41,983 nt of DNA from NCBI GenBank assembly GCA_023384455.1, contig JAHDWH010000027.1, positions 1 to 41,983 on the forward strand. Direction: 5' to 3'. The notes under the pieces were generated by a model. That model had not been told where the DNA came from and did no database searches. It saw only the letters and a list, made by a program, of their open reading frames with translations. Shown here one piece after another: positions 25,095-35,400 of this stretch. A program made the translations under genes and the position numbers. This DNA comes from Caldilineaceae bacterium (GTDB taxonomy: Bacteria; Chloroflexota; Anaerolineae; Caldilineales; Caldilineaceae). Within the stretch, counting starts at the first letter, position 1. Every line of letters begins with the position of its first letter.

Positions 25095-25990
25095 GCGGCT
25101 TCGGAGCCTACGGTGATACCGCTCAGATTCTCCAGCGCCTTGACCAGCGCGTGGTTGCCCTCTTCGCCCAACCCCATCTGCTGCAACGTGCGGTAGAGGT
25201 TGAAGATCAGCCCGGTCGCCATCACCGGCACGCCCAGGTCGTCGGCCTCTTTCAGAATCAGACGCACATCTTTCTGCTGCAAATTGATGGTGAAACCGGG
25301 CCGCCAATCCCGGCGCATAATCTGGGGTCCCCGGTTGGCAAGCATCCAACTGCCTGCCGCGCCGCCGGTGACCGCGGCCAGACATTTTTCCAAATCCACC
25401 CCGCCCGCCTGGGCAAAGACCATCGCCTCGCACATCGCCAGACAGTTGCCCACCACCAGAATCTGGTTGACCAGCTTTACCGTCTGGCCCGCGCCCTGGC
25501 CGCCCACGTGGGTAATCGTCTTGCCCATGGCCTGGAAAGCCGGCATAGCCCGCTCCACATCCGCCCCGTCGCCGCCAATCATAATGCTCAGGGTGCCTCG
25601 TGCCGCGCCTTCGCTGCCGCCGCTGATTGGCCCATCCAACATCTGCACCCCTTTGGCATTCAGTTGTTTGGCGATCTCAATTGTGGCCTGGGGGCTGATG
25701 GTGCTCATATCGATCACCAGGGAGCCAGCCGCCGCGCCGTGGATGATGCCATTCTCGCCCAAAATCACCGCCTGCACGTCCGGCGTGTCGCTGACACAGG
25801 TGATGATAATATCGCTGTGGGCGGCCACGTCCGCCGGGCTGCTGCCGATGACCGCGCCATCCGCGGCCAGCTCCTCCGAGCGGCTGACTGTACGATTCCA
25901 GACCCGCACGCTAAAGCCGCTTTTCAACAGATTGCGGACCATTCCACGGCCCATAATGCCCAGACCAACAAATCCGATACGCTCACTCAT
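25091..25990 (-). CDS. NAD(P)-dependent beta-hydroxyacid dehydrogenase (3-hydroxyisobutyrate/tartronate semialdehyde type)
   Basis: A 299-residue cytoplasmic oxidoreductase. The Rossmann motif GFVGLGIMGRGMVRNL is followed by VWNRT, which suits NADP (Arg after the second strand). The substrate loop DGPISGGSEGA and catalytic Lys in GQTVKLVNQ are intact, and the C-terminal helical domain has KDVRLILKEADDLGVPVM. The exact substrate (3-hydroxyisobutyrate, tartronate semialdehyde, succinic semialdehyde) cannot be told. GAGGAG before ATG 25990 supports the start. It is co-transcribed with the GNAT gene, with four bases of overlap. Confidence 0.93.
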   Translation of the reverse strand: MSERIGFVGLGIMGRGMVRNLLKSGFSVRVWNRTVSRSEELAADGAVIGSSPADVAAHSDIIITCVSDTPDVQAVILGENGIIHGAAAGSLVIDMSTISPQATIEIAKQLNAKGVQMLDGPISGGSEGAARGTLSIMIGGDGADVERAMPAFQAMGKTITHVGGQGAGQTVKLVNQILVVGNCLAMCEAMVFAQAGGVDLEKCLAAVTGGAAGSWMLANRGPQIMRRDWRPGFTINLQQKDVRLILKEADDLGVPVMATGLIFNLYRTLQQMGLGEEGNHALVKALENLSGITVGSEAA

Positions 25991-26033
25991 TGGGTTCTCT
26001 CCTCTGTGGGGGATTCAGTGATTGATGTGTAAC

Positions 26034-26079
26034 GCAAGCTGTTAGCTTGCGCTCTTGTGGATGCAAGCTAACAGCTTGC
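26034..26079. repeat. CTGTTAG-core double hairpin, copy 1
   Basis: GCAAGCTGTTAGCTTGC (26034-26050) and its inverse (26063-26079). Each arm is a self-complementary hairpin with a GTTAG-type centre, as in 677-738. It lies downstream of clpC, 65 bp left of copy 2. Confidence 0.88.
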
Positions 26080-26090
26080 AGTACCACTAT

Positions 26091-26128
26091 AGGATAACAA
26101 AACAGGCCCACTCTGTCGAGTGAGCCTG
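26091..26128 (-). terminator. Rho-independent terminator of clpC
   Basis: On the minus strand CAGGCTCACTC pairs with GAGTGGGCCTG (one G-U pair, four-base loop) and is followed by TTTTGTTATCC. Confidence 0.85.
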
Positions 26129-26137
26129 TCGCTTGTA

Positions 26138-26197
26138 CTGTAACGCAAGCTGTTAGCTTGCGCTCTTGCCTACGCAAGCTAACAGCTTGCGTTACAG
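26138..26197. repeat. CTGTTAG-core double hairpin, copy 2, overlapping clpC stop
   Basis: Perfect 25-bp arms (26138-26162 and 26173-26197). The right arm includes the TAA stop codon of clpC (26192-26194, minus strand). Confidence 0.92.
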
Positions 26198-28714
26198 CAA
26201 CAGCGCCTCAATCGCCTCGGTCGTCTCTGTATCTTCCGGCGTCACATCCCGGTGGGCAATCGTCTCGAAGAAATACTCCCCGTGCTCCTTGCCGTCGTCC
26301 CCGGTCAGCTTGCGGTGATCCACCTGAATCGTATCGCCGGGGACAAAGCGCCCGGCCAGAATCGCCTCGCTCAGCGGGTCCTGTATCTCGTTCTGGATCA
26401 CCCGGCGGATGGGCCGCGCGCCGTAGTCGGGATCGTAGCCTGCATCGGCGATGGCCAACCGGCCCGGCTCGGCCAACACCAGTTCCATCTCCTGCTCGGC
26501 CAGTTGCAGGCGAAGGGTCTTCATCTCCAACTCCACAATTTTGGTGATCTGCTCTTTCGTCAGGCTATGGAAAACCATAATCCCGTCCAGCCGGTTGATA
26601 AATTCCGGGCGGAAGGTCTTTTTCATGGCATCCATCACCCGCTTCTTCATCGTCTCGTATTCGTTCTCCAGCCGCACAGTCTCGTCCGCGGTGATGGCAA
26701 AACCGAGACCCTTCGACCCCTGGATGAGTTTGGCCCCCACATTGCTGGTCATAATCAGCAGCGCGTTGCGGAAGTCCACCCGGCGGCCTTTGGCGTCGGA
26801 AAGATAGCCATCTTCCATAATTTGCAGCAGCATATTGAAGGCTTCGGGATGGGCCTTTTCGATCTCATCCAGCAGAATCACCGAATAGGGGCGGCGACGC
26901 ACGGCTTCGGTCAACTGGCCGCCCTCGTCGTAGCCCACATAGCCGGGAGGCGCACCCACCAGACGGCTGACGTTATGCCGCTCCATAAATTCGCTCATAT
27001 CCAATTTGATCAGCGCATCTTCGCTGCCAAAGAGGAACTCGGCCAGGGTTTTGGTCAGGGCCGTCTTGCCGATGCCGGTCGGCCCCAGGAAAATAAAACT
27101 GCCGATGGGCCGCTTGGGGTCTTTCAGTCCCGCCCGTGCCCGGCGCACAGCCCGGCTGATGGCTTTGATCGGTTCTTCCTGGCCGATAATGCGCTTGTGG
27201 AGTTCGTTCTCCATATCCAGCAGACGCACCTTCTCTTCCCCGGCCATGCGATGCACAGGCACACCCGTCCACATAGCCACCACTTCGGCGATGTCGTCCG
27301 GGGTGACGTGGGGGCGGTTTGTCACCTGCTGCCAGCCCTCGCGCAATTTGTCCAGACGGCTCTGTAGCTCCACCTCCCGATAGCGCAGGTCGATGGCGTC
27401 GTCAAAGCGCTGGGTTTCCAGGGCTTCGTCCTTTTCCTTCTGCAAGCGCTTCAGGTCCATAAAAGTCTCGCGCAGGCTGGCCGCGTGGGGCGCTTTGTAC
27501 ATACGCACCCGGCTGCCCGCTTCGTCCATCAGGTCGATGGCCTTGTCCGGCATAAAGCGATCCGGGACGTAGCGAGCGGCCAGATTGGCCGCGGCGTGCA
27601 GCGCGTCCTCGTTGATAATCAATTTGTGGTGTTCTTCGTAGCGGCTTTTAATGCCACGCAAAATCTCAATCGTATCTTCGATGCCCGGCTCATCCACAAT
27701 AATCGGTTGGAAGCGCCGTTCCAGGGCCGCATCAGACTCGATATATTTGCGGTATTCGTCCAGGGTCGTCGCGCCAATAACCTGCAACTCGCCCCGGCTC
27801 AGGGCCGGTTTGAGAATATTGGCCGCGTCCACACTGCTGCCCGCGGACCCCGCGCCTACCAGCATATGTACTTCGTCGATAAATAGAATCGAACCGCTGG
27901 TAATAATTTCTTCGATAACCTTCTTCAGCCGTTCCTCGAACTGCCCCCGGTACATTGTCCCGGCTACCAGGCTGCCCACATCCAGCATCAGAATCCGTTT
28001 GTTGAGCAGTGTCTCCGGCACATCGCCTTCGATCACTCGCTGGGCCAGCCCCTCCACAATAGCCGTCTTGCCTACGCCCGGCTCGCCGATCAGCGCCGGG
28101 TTGTTCTTTGTGCGGCGGCTGAGAATCTGGATGACCCGCTCGATCTCCTTTACCCGCCCAACCACCGGGTCCAGCTTGCCCTCTTCCGCGGCTGCGGTCA
28201 GGTCCATACCCAACTGGTCGACCAGAGGCGTTTTGGATTCTTTCTTCTGCTTCTCTTTGCTCTGGGCCTGGCTTTGCAGCAAATTGCGTGCGGTCTGGGT
28301 GCGCACCCGGTCCAGGTTGATGCCCAGACCCCGCAGCACATTGACCGCGATCCCTTCCCCTTCCCGTACCAGCCCCAACAACAGATGCTCGGTGCCGATG
28401 TAGTGATGGCCCATCATCCGGGCCTCTTCCACGGCCAATTCGATCACCCGTTTGGTGCGGGGTGCCAGCGTGGGTTTGCCAAAGGGGGCACGTTCGCCCC
28501 GTCCGACCGTGCGTTCCACAGCCCGCACCACCTGGCCCGGTTCCACACCCAACTCTTTGAGGACTTTGACAGCCACGCTATTCTCTTCGCGTACAAGCCC
28601 AAGCAGCAGATGTTCGGTGCCGATGTAATTGTGATTGAGACGTAGCGCCTCTTCCTGGGCCAGCGTCAATACGCGCCGCGCCCGTTTGGTAAAACGATCC
28701 AGTTTGTCAGACAT
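26192..28714 (-). CDS. clpC: ATP-dependent Clp protease ATP-binding subunit ClpC
   Basis: An 840-residue AAA+ unfoldase that feeds proteins to ClpP. Two N-terminal repeats ([18 protein letters not shown] and [18 protein letters not shown]) bind adaptors. D1 carries Walker [17 protein letters not shown] middle region (residues 410-470) contains a UVR-like helix [19 protein letters not shown]2 carries [16 protein letters not shown] and [15 protein letters not shown]. The LGF tripeptide of the ClpP-docking loop is visible in [15 protein letters not shown] eight bases before ATG 28714 supports the start. Control is discussed at 28898-28925. No ctsR, mcsA or mcsB genes are next to it, unlike in Bacillus. 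Confidence 0.98.
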   Translation of the reverse strand: MSDKLDRFTKRARRVLTLAQEEALRLNHNYIGTEHLLLGLVREENSVAVKVLKELGVEPGQVVRAVERTVGRGERAPFGKPTLAPRTKRVIELAVEEARMMGHHYIGTEHLLLGLVREGEGIAVNVLRGLGINLDRVRTQTARNLLQSQAQSKEKQKKESKTPLVDQLGMDLTAAAEEGKLDPVVGRVKEIERVIQILSRRTKNNPALIGEPGVGKTAIVEGLAQRVIEGDVPETLLNKRILMLDVGSLVAGTMYRGQFEERLKKVIEEIITSGSILFIDEVHMLVGAGSAGSSVDAANILKPALSRGELQVIGATTLDEYRKYIESDAALERRFQPIIVDEPGIEDTIEILRGIKSRYEEHHKLIINEDALHAAANLAARYVPDRFMPDKAIDLMDEAGSRVRMYKAPHAASLRETFMDLKRLQKEKDEALETQRFDDAIDLRYREVELQSRLDKLREGWQQVTNRPHVTPDDIAEVVAMWTGVPVHRMAGEEKVRLLDMENELHKRIIGQEEPIKAISRAVRRARAGLKDPKRPIGSFIFLGPTGIGKTALTKTLAEFLFGSEDALIKLDMSEFMERHNVSRLVGAPPGYVGYDEGGQLTEAVRRRPYSVILLDEIEKAHPEAFNMLLQIMEDGYLSDAKGRRVDFRNALLIMTSNVGAKLIQGSKGLGFAITADETVRLENEYETMKKRVMDAMKKTFRPEFINRLDGIMVFHSLTKEQITKIVELEMKTLRLQLAEQEMELVLAEPGRLAIADAGYDPDYGARPIRRVIQNEIQDPLSEAILAGRFVPGDTIQVDHRKLTGDDGKEHGEYFFETIAHRDVTPEDTETTEAIEALLL

Positions 28715-28897
28715 TGGGTTTGCACCTCAGAAATTGCGTCGATAGGGTTAGTCTGCTTCGCGCAGACAACACGACTATACCAGCGGTTCGCAACCGCTGC
28801 CGTAACGGGTATTCCGCTTCACATTGTACCGACCCACCATCGGATTTGTCAATCCAGCAAATCATCTCCGCAAAATGGCCCTGGTAGCAGGACTTCC

Positions 28898-28925
28898 ATA
28901 CTATAGCAAACATACTATAGCAAAT
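28898..28925 (-). promoter_or_regulatory. Tandem 14-bp repeat with TATAGT boxes upstream of clpC
   Basis: CATACTATAGCAAA occurs twice without a gap. On the minus strand each unit reads TTTGCTATAGTATG, containing a -10-like TATAGT and a TTGCTA that could act as a -35 for the next. It lies about 190 bases upstream of the clpC ATG. It could be a duplicated promoter element. Confidence 0.45.
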
Positions 28926-29070
28926 TTTCTTTGAAATGTGGATTTCGTGGAGCAGGTTTCTTACCTGCCATCAGCAGCGGAAAGGAAATCCATCCTACGA
29001 AAACTCCGTTTTTCTGTCGCATTTTAGTATAGAAAACCCGAAAGAACTCCAATAAGTTCCATCCTGCGCC

Positions 29071-29107
29071 AAAAAAAATGGCGCACCGGCAATTAACCGG
29101 CGCGCCA
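29071..29107 (-). terminator. Rho-independent terminator of rpsA
   Basis: TGGCGCGCCGGT and CCGGTGCGCCA (minus strand) form a GC-rich stem followed by eight T. It lies 30 bases after the rpsA stop. Confidence 0.93.
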
Positions 29108-29134
29108 TTAGAAACCAATTTATGCGCTATTGGA

Positions 29135-30409
29135 TTATGCGAATTCAGGCACGGCCATTTCGGCCACCAGCACATTCTCATCCTCATTCGCCGCGGGATT
29201 CTCATCCAACGGGACAATCTCCCAATCAAACTCATTGCTCTCCGGTTCGGGCAGGGCCTGCTTAAGGCTCAGCCCCATACGGCGGCGGTCAATGTCGATA
29301 CGAATGATGCGCAAATCGAACTCGTCACCCTCGGATACAACCTCCCGCGGGTGGGTAATGCGGCGATCCGACAACTCGCTGATGTGAATAAGCCCTTCCA
29401 CCGCGTCGTCTTCCAGACGGGCAAAGGCCCCAAAGTTGACCATTTTGGTAATCACACCCTTGACCACCTGGCCTACCGCATACTTCTCGGCCACGGTCTC
29501 CCAGGGCTCCGGCTGCATCCGGCGCAGGCTCAGGCCAATGCGCTTGCGTTCCAGGTCCACGCTCAACACCTGGACTTTCACCTTCTGGCCGATCTGAATC
29601 ACTTCGCTGGGGTGGTTTACCCGGCCCCAACTCAGTTCGCTCAGATGGATCAGACCGTCAGCCCCGCCCAAATTGACGAAAGCGCCAAAGTCGGCCAGGC
29701 TGCTGACCACACCCTCGGCCATGCCGCCCTCTTTCAGGGATTCCAGCAACTTCTCCTTCTGGGCCTGCCGCCATTCGCGCATGGCCAACCGTTCCGAAAG
29801 GATCAGCCGGTTGCGGCGGCGGTCCAGGTCGATGACTTTGTAACGCAATTCTGTCCCAACCAGTTTGCTCCAGCGCTCTTCCGGATCGATATCCGTGCGT
29901 TGCAGACTCTGGCTTTCGCTGCTAAGCTGGCTGGCTGGCACAAAACCGCGCACCTGGCCGATTTTGATGATGACGCCACCCCGGTTGTAGCCGCTGATCA
30001 TACCAGAATCCGTATCCTGATTTTCCAGCAACTTTTCGGCCAGAATCCAGTCCTCCTCGGCCTTGGCTTTGGAGATGCTGAGCATCAGGTTTCCGTCCCT
30101 GTCCTCGCGCATGACATAAACGGGCACTTCGTCACCAATCGCAAGGTTGTCAAACTCATCCCCCAATCGTTCCAGATCTTTACCGGAGACGACACCTTCC
30201 GATTTGAAACCAATGTCCACAAGCCATTCGCCGGAGCGTTTGTCCACAATTACGCCCTGGCGAATGTCGCCCATAACAGGCGTCTTCATGTAGGAATCTT
30301 CAAATTCCTCCAGAAGCAACGCCATTGGGTGGTTTTCCATATCAATGTCCGGCTCGGCAAAATCGAACATAAAATGGGTGGGATCCAGAACTGCCTGCTG
30401 ACTTTTCAT
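29135..30409 (-). CDS. rpsA: 30S ribosomal protein S1
   Basis: A 424-residue RNA-binding protein with four S1 domains (about residues 46-115, 135-205, 219-290 and 304-377). The last two show the classical [21 protein letters not shown] and [22 protein letters not shown] patterns. It helps mRNA bind the small ribosomal subunit. The acidic N-terminal 45 residues and C-terminal tail ([15 protein letters not shown]) are outside the domains. The length fits the shorter S1 of Gram-positive-like phyla rather than the six-domain proteobacterial form. GGAGG lies 13 bases before ATG 30409. A hairpin at 30474-30501 sits in the upstream region. Confidence 0.95.
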   Translation of the reverse strand: MKSQQAVLDPTHFMFDFAEPDIDMENHPMALLLEEFEDSYMKTPVMGDIRQGVIVDKRSGEWLVDIGFKSEGVVSGKDLERLGDEFDNLAIGDEVPVYVMREDRDGNLMLSISKAKAEEDWILAEKLLENQDTDSGMISGYNRGGVIIKIGQVRGFVPASQLSSESQSLQRTDIDPEERWSKLVGTELRYKVIDLDRRRNRLILSERLAMREWRQAQKEKLLESLKEGGMAEGVVSSLADFGAFVNLGGADGLIHLSELSWGRVNHPSEVIQIGQKVKVQVLSVDLERKRIGLSLRRMQPEPWETVAEKYAVGQVVKGVITKMVNFGAFARLEDDAVEGLIHISELSDRRITHPREVVSEGDEFDLRIIRIDIDRRRMGLSLKQALPEPESNEFDWEIVPLDENPAANEDENVLVAEMAVPEFA

Positions 30410-30473
30410 AGCTCTAACACTTCCTCCAAAAATATAATTCGCAACACGAAAAAAGTATTCACATATCGTCGAT

Positions 30474-30501
30474 TCGGGCGATTTATCATTCTGTCGCCCG
30501 A
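30474..30501. promoter_or_regulatory. Hairpin upstream of rpsA
   Basis: TCGGGCGA (30474-30481) and TCGCCCGA (30494-30501) form a perfect 8-bp stem, followed on the plus strand by TTTTTG. No plus-strand gene ends here, so it may be a terminator of the upstream minus unit read backward or a leader structure of rpsA. Confidence 0.45.
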
Positions 30502-30582
30502 TTTTTGTCCATAGGCCACCGCTGATTTCCCCCCCCTTAACCGCTACAGTAGAGGCAGACCAACAGTGGGCGTGGGGTCAAA

Positions 30583-30963
30583 TCAGTTTGCCAGTGCCAC
30601 CGCCTCGATCTCAACCAGCGCACCCAAAGGCAGGGCCGACACCTGTACGGTGCTGCGGGCCGGCGGATCACCCGTGAATGCTTCGGCATAGATTTTGTTG
30701 ACTGTGGAGAACTCTGCAATATCGGTCAGGAAGATCGTCGTCTTGACGATTCTCTCCATCCCGGAGCCGGCCGCGGCCAGAACTGCTGCCAGATTGGCAA
30801 GCACCTGGCGCGTCTGTTCTTCGATGCCAAGCCGCAACTGCCCGGTCAGGGGGTTGATCCCGATTTGACCGGATGTGAAGATAAACTGTTCGACTGCAAC
30901 TGCTTGGGAATAGGGGCCGACAGCGGCGGGCGCTTTTTCGGTACTAATCACTGTTCGATTCAC
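30583..30963 (-). CDS. ridA: RidA family reactive intermediate/imine deaminase
   Basis: A 126-residue trimer-forming enzyme that hydrolyses reactive enamines and imines from amino-acid metabolism. The N-terminus VISTEKAPAAVGPYSQAV, the substrate-binding Arg103 in PPARSTVQVSALP and Glu120 in ALVEIEAVA are all present. I prefer GTG 30963 (MNRTVISTEKAP, seven bases from GAGA) over TTG 30969. No other gene of a linked pathway is adjacent; mreB upstream is on the same strand, 235 bp away. Confidence 0.96.
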   Translation of the reverse strand: MNRTVISTEKAPAAVGPYSQAVAVEQFIFTSGQIGINPLTGQLRLGIEEQTRQVLANLAAVLAAAGSGMERIVKTTIFLTDIAEFSTVNKIYAEAFTGDPPARSTVQVSALPLGALVEIEAVALAN

Positions 30964-31197
30964 AAACAAATCTCACATTGAACTCAGTGCGCTGTTCGGA
31001 CTGCAACTGCATTTTCCAGCGCTACGCGTATAAAGAGGAAACGTCTCTGCAAGGGGTGTGGGGGTCAGCAAAGCACGTTGCTTCAATTGTAATTCACCCT
31101 ACACAGATTGTCAAACCGGCAACGGCAAAAGTCAACGAAACCTCTACATCTGCTCTCCGAATCAAATACGGCATTCTCGGAATTGCAAATGATAAGG

Positions 31198-32211
31198 CTA
31201 TGAGTAGACTGTTGGCAGGCTGCGCCGCATAATCTCATAATTCTCCAGAGCCTGCCCCGCGCCCAGTGCTACGCAGGCCATCGGGTTTTCGGCCACGTAG
31301 GCCGGCACACCGGTTTCCGCAGTGAAGAGACGGGAGATGTTGCGCAGTTGTGCGCCCCCACCGGTGATGACCATTCCCCGGTCAATAATGTCGGCTGCCA
31401 GCTCCGGCGGCGCCTTTTCCAGGGTAGCGCGCACAGTGCTGACAATCGCCTGCAATGGCTCGCTCATCGCTTCGGTCACTTCGGCGCTGGTGATTTCGAT
31501 GGTTTTGGGCAGGCCGTTGACCTGATCCCGTCCCCGCACTTCCATACGCCGCTCTTCTTCCAATGGCAAGGCAGAGCCAATGGCAATTTTTATCTCCTCG
31601 GCGGTCTGGTCGCCGATAAGCAAATTGTATTTTTTGCGGATATAACTGGTGATCGATTCATCCAGCCGGTTGCCGCCCACCCGGACGCTGCTCCAAACCA
31701 CAATGTCGTACATCGAGACGATGGCGGCTTCGGTTGTGCCACCGCCCATATCCACCACCATATTTCCTGTGGGCGTGCCAATGGGCAAGCCAGCGCCATA
31801 GGCCGCGGCCAGGGGTTCGGGAATGAGATAGGCCGCACCCGCGCCGGCCTGCATAGCCGCGTCGTGGACGGCGCGCTCCTCCACGCTGGTCACACCCCGG
31901 GGTGTGCTGATCATCACTTTGGGTTTGAAGAGGGGGTTGAAACGACCGGCAATGGCTTTGATAAAATAGCGCAGCATCGCTTCGGTGACAACAAAATCGG
32001 CGATGACCCCGTCCCGCATAGGGCGGGCCACTTCGATACTTTCCGGTGTGCGTCCCAGCATATCATAGGCTTCGTGGCCTACGGCCACCATTTTGCTGTC
32101 TCGGGCGCGGATGGCAACCACCGACGGCTCGTGGAGAACAATGCCACGCCCCCGTACATAGACGAGGACATTCACAGTGCCCAGATCAATACCTATTTGC
32201 TTTTCAAGCAT
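31198..32211 (-). CDS. mreB: MreB/Mbl family rod-shape actin homologue
   Basis: A 337-residue bacterial actin that organises wall synthesis along the membrane. The phosphate-1 loop [14 protein letters not shown], phosphate-2 loop [14 protein letters not shown], connecting segment [10 protein letters not shown] and adenosine motif [12 protein letters not shown] are intact. ATG 32211 fits the usual [12 protein letters not shown] start, though the ribosome binding site is weak. No mreC, mreD or pbp2 follows, in contrast to the usual mre operon. Its upstream neighbour is a GH3-like cell-surface protein, so a wall-related grouping is plausible. Confidence 0.95.
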   Translation of the reverse strand: MLEKQIGIDLGTVNVLVYVRGRGIVLHEPSVVAIRARDSKMVAVGHEAYDMLGRTPESIEVARPMRDGVIADFVVTEAMLRYFIKAIAGRFNPLFKPKVMISTPRGVTSVEERAVHDAAMQAGAGAAYLIPEPLAAAYGAGLPIGTPTGNMVVDMGGGTTEAAIVSMYDIVVWSSVRVGGNRLDESITSYIRKKYNLLIGDQTAEEIKIAIGSALPLEEERRMEVRGRDQVNGLPKTIEITSAEVTEAMSEPLQAIVSTVRATLEKAPPELAADIIDRGMVITGGGAQLRNISRLFTAETGVPAYVAENPMACVALGAGQALENYEIMRRSLPTVYS

Positions 32212-32254
32212 AGAACGCTGATTCCTGATCGGAATTGCCAAACACACGACGTTC

Positions 32255-32280
32255 CACCGCGGAAGCCGTGGAACGCTGAC
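32255..32280. repeat. CGTTCCAC/GTGGAACG hairpin upstream of mreB
   Basis: An 8-bp stem around an inner CCGCGG-like centre, in the 189-bp gap between the GH3-like gene and mreB. It may separate the two transcripts. Confidence 0.55.
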
Positions 32281-32400
32281 ACTTTATTATAGCGGGTGAC
32301 GGATGCTACGACAAATCGCATACAACCGCGCAGACAAAGTATATCCACGAGGTATACAGCGTAAGAACAGCGTCTTTCTCGCGTTCGCATACTTCACGCC

Positions 32401-35400
32401 TCACTCCGTCTTCAATTGCAGCCAGACCATCGGGATCAGCATTCCGATAAAGACTACCGCGGCCGCGCCCCAGGGGTAGAGATTCAGTTGCAGCCAGGTT
32501 CCGCCTGGCATCAGACCGACGCCATAGAGAATGTAGACCGCCCAGCCGGTGATGGTGGCCCAGAGCAGTCGATAAACCAGCATCTGCCGGGGCATCACCC
32601 GCACCAGGACGACCAGAAAGAGGGCCAGGACCACAAGTTGGGTGATAGCGGCCACCGCCAGCGTGAGGAGGGTAACACGCGTCGTGGGTCTGGCGGGCGC
32701 AGCCGGTTCGATGGCGATTACCGGTGTTGGCTCCGGAGCCGATGTTGGGACGGGGGTGTCCGTGGGCGGAACTTGGGTGGGCGGCTCGGAAATGTTAATT
32801 TGGGCCAGGTCTTGGCCTGCCTGGATGCTGACGGAGATTTTGCTGCTCAGCAGGGCATCCACACTGGTTGCGGTGATGTTGAGTGTGCCCGGACGCTCCA
32901 GGGGAACCGCAATGTGCGCCATTCCATTTTCTGTCGGCACAGGCTCCGCAGGCAGGGCCAGGTCTGCGTCACTGTAGATCAGTCGGAAGCTGACATTCGT
33001 GCCATCGGGTGCCGGGTTGCCGTTACGGTCTACAATCGGCCCGGCCTCCACTTCCAGAATATCGCCGATGGTTACATCGGCTTGCAGGCTTACCTCGCCG
33101 TTGCCTGTACGATTGGCTACCACCTCTTTGTTGAGAATACGCAATTCGATCCGCTGTTCCGGGTTCGGTTCCAACCGTTCCAGCAGATTGCCGTAGCGGG
33201 TGCCCGGCGCGCCGACCGGGGGCGCTCCTGTCGCCGGGACAGCCCGAAAAACGGCCCGCACCGCTGCATCCAAAAAGGGGTCGGTTTTGCTGTAGACGCC
33301 CAGATAGGCGGTCAGCTTGCTTATCTCTGTGGAGTCCAGAAAATAGGGAGCGTTGAGGGCCAAGACCACCACCCGGGCACCCAACTGGTCGCTGCGCAGA
33401 CGCAGAAACTGCTTAACTGCATCGCTGTATTCAAAGCGGGCCACATCCACATCGGACATTGCAAAGAGCAGCCAGTCAGCCTCTTCGATGGCTGCGTCCA
33501 TAGCCGTTGCTAACTCTGGCGCGGCCGCATCCCGCAGCAGATCGCTCAACTGCTCAAAGGTGTAGCTGATGATGTATTCGGGTGAGAGTTGGCCTGTGGC
33601 GTCCGGGCCATAGAGTTGCAGGATGATATTTTCCAGGGCCTGGGGATCGATGGCGCGCTGGGGCGGGCAATCAACACACTCGGCAATTGCACGACTGTCC
33701 GTAAAGATGAGCAGCCTGTCGTTGGGTTGGGGCGCTTGAGGAAGCGCATCACTCAGCCCCAATGGGTCCGGATAGAGAATTGTCAACGCTTCCCGGGCTA
33801 CCTGCCCGATCAGCGCCTGGGCTTCGTCCCGGTTTGGCCCGCTAAAGACGCGCAGATGTTCTGGCCGCACCAAAATCTTCTCCAGATCGATCTTGCGCGG
33901 GTTTGTGCTGCCCTGGGCGTCCGGCGCAATGCCGGACAAGCCATAGAGACGAAATTTCAGCCGCAAAATCCGGCGCAGAGAGTCGTCTACCCGGGACGCA
34001 AAATTGGGGTCTCGGGTGTAGAGATCGCGAAAGAAGAGAATTGTCTCTTTGATATTGTTGCGGGAATCTTCCCAGCGATCTGTCAAGGAGAATCGGGAAA
34101 GATAGAGCAAGTCATTACCGGCCAGGAAGGCATCCAGTGCGATCTGCTTGCGCTGGAAACGCTCCAGTTTCGGGTCGTAGTAACGGCGCACCGCGGGCAA
34201 TCCCAGGGCATCACTCATCACCAATCCGCCCTGAGAGCGCCAGGCGACGAACTCTTCCAGGGCCAGGATTGTGCCCAGTTCTGTAGCCAGGCTAATGGGT
34301 GGGGTTCGTTCCCGGCTGCCTTGAAAGCTGCTGTAGCGTATATGACCGGAAATCAGCCCTTCGGTCATCGCATTGTCGCCGTCGCTGCGCAGAATGGCTG
34401 ACGATCTGTCGGTCACACTGGCAAAGGGCAACAGATCCGTGCGTCGCAGCTCTTCCAGGCTTTTCTGGATGGTGGCAACTTCTTCATCCGGGCGTCGATC
34501 TGCCCCACCCTGCCCTGGAAAGTGGGAGGCCATTGTGGCGATCCGGTTGTTGCTTCCGCTGTGGATGCCGCTGATATAGGCTTGCCCCAGCTTGCCCACC
34601 CAATAGGGGTCACCGCCAAAGCTCTGTACCCCCAGGCCCAATCCCAAATCGGGCCGGGGCTGCTCCAACACATCCAGCGTTGGCCCGATGAGCAGATTGA
34701 TACCCACCGCGGCTATCTCTCTGCCCACAATTTCTCCCACATTTTCCACCAATTCGGGATTCCAGGTGGCCCCCAGGGCCATTTGGGAGGGAAGGCTGGT
34801 AAAGCCCTGGCGCAAGCTGGCGTTGCTCGGATCGTCCCCCATCTGTTCCACGCCAATCAGCAGAGGCAACGGTTGGGCCGCCCGTTGGAATATCCCCAAG
34901 TCCAGGGTATCTGGCGTGCGCAGCAGCGCCGCGGGGGGATTCAACGCCTGGTCAGAGCGCAGATAAACGCCATAGGCCAGCGCTTGCAACTGATTGGTCA
35001 GGATAGCCACCTGGACCGGCGTGTCACCCCCCGGCGTATTACTAAAATTGCGGTTCTCTGGGTTGATGGCTACACCGCCAATTCGATACTCCTGAATCAA
35101 TTCGGCAATGTCACTGGCGGCGGCTGTCTGGTTGCCCTGGAAGTCGATAACGAAGAGTTGACCTACCCGGTCGGCAACACTCATCCCCCCAATCACCCGG
35201 TTGATATCCTGGGTGAGCAGGTCGTCGGGGCCAGGGGTGGGGGATGGGGTAGCCATCAGCGTGGCTGCGCCCGGCGTGGCCTGCGCGGTCATTGTTTGGG
35301 CGGCTTGGGCAGTAGCTGTGGCAATCGCCCGCAATGTTTCTGTAATAGATGTAGTGGGCCGAAGGGTGGGCGTGAATTCATCCTGCCCTGGCCCTTCGTC

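Larger units (their letters stand above)
28715..29134. other. Spacer between rpsA and clpC
   Basis: Contains the presumed clpC 5' leader with two hairpins (28751-28767, GTCTGC/GCAGAC; 28781-28799, CAGCGGTT-CGC-AACCGCTG), the tandem promoter-like repeat and the rpsA terminator. No gene is seen; the short minus-strand ORFs have no family features. Confidence 0.65.

Noticed and set aside
28751-28799. tRNA-like pair of hairpins upstream of clpC
   Set aside because: No acceptor stem, no anticodon loop of seven and no TTC-containing T-arm in the right place.
29078-30514. 478-residue plus-strand ORF
   Set aside because: Antisense shadow of rpsA; the minus strand has four S1 domains.
30978-31232. 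84-residue plus-strand ORF between ridA and mreB
   Set aside because: No ribosome binding site, no family features, and it runs into the end of mreB antisense.
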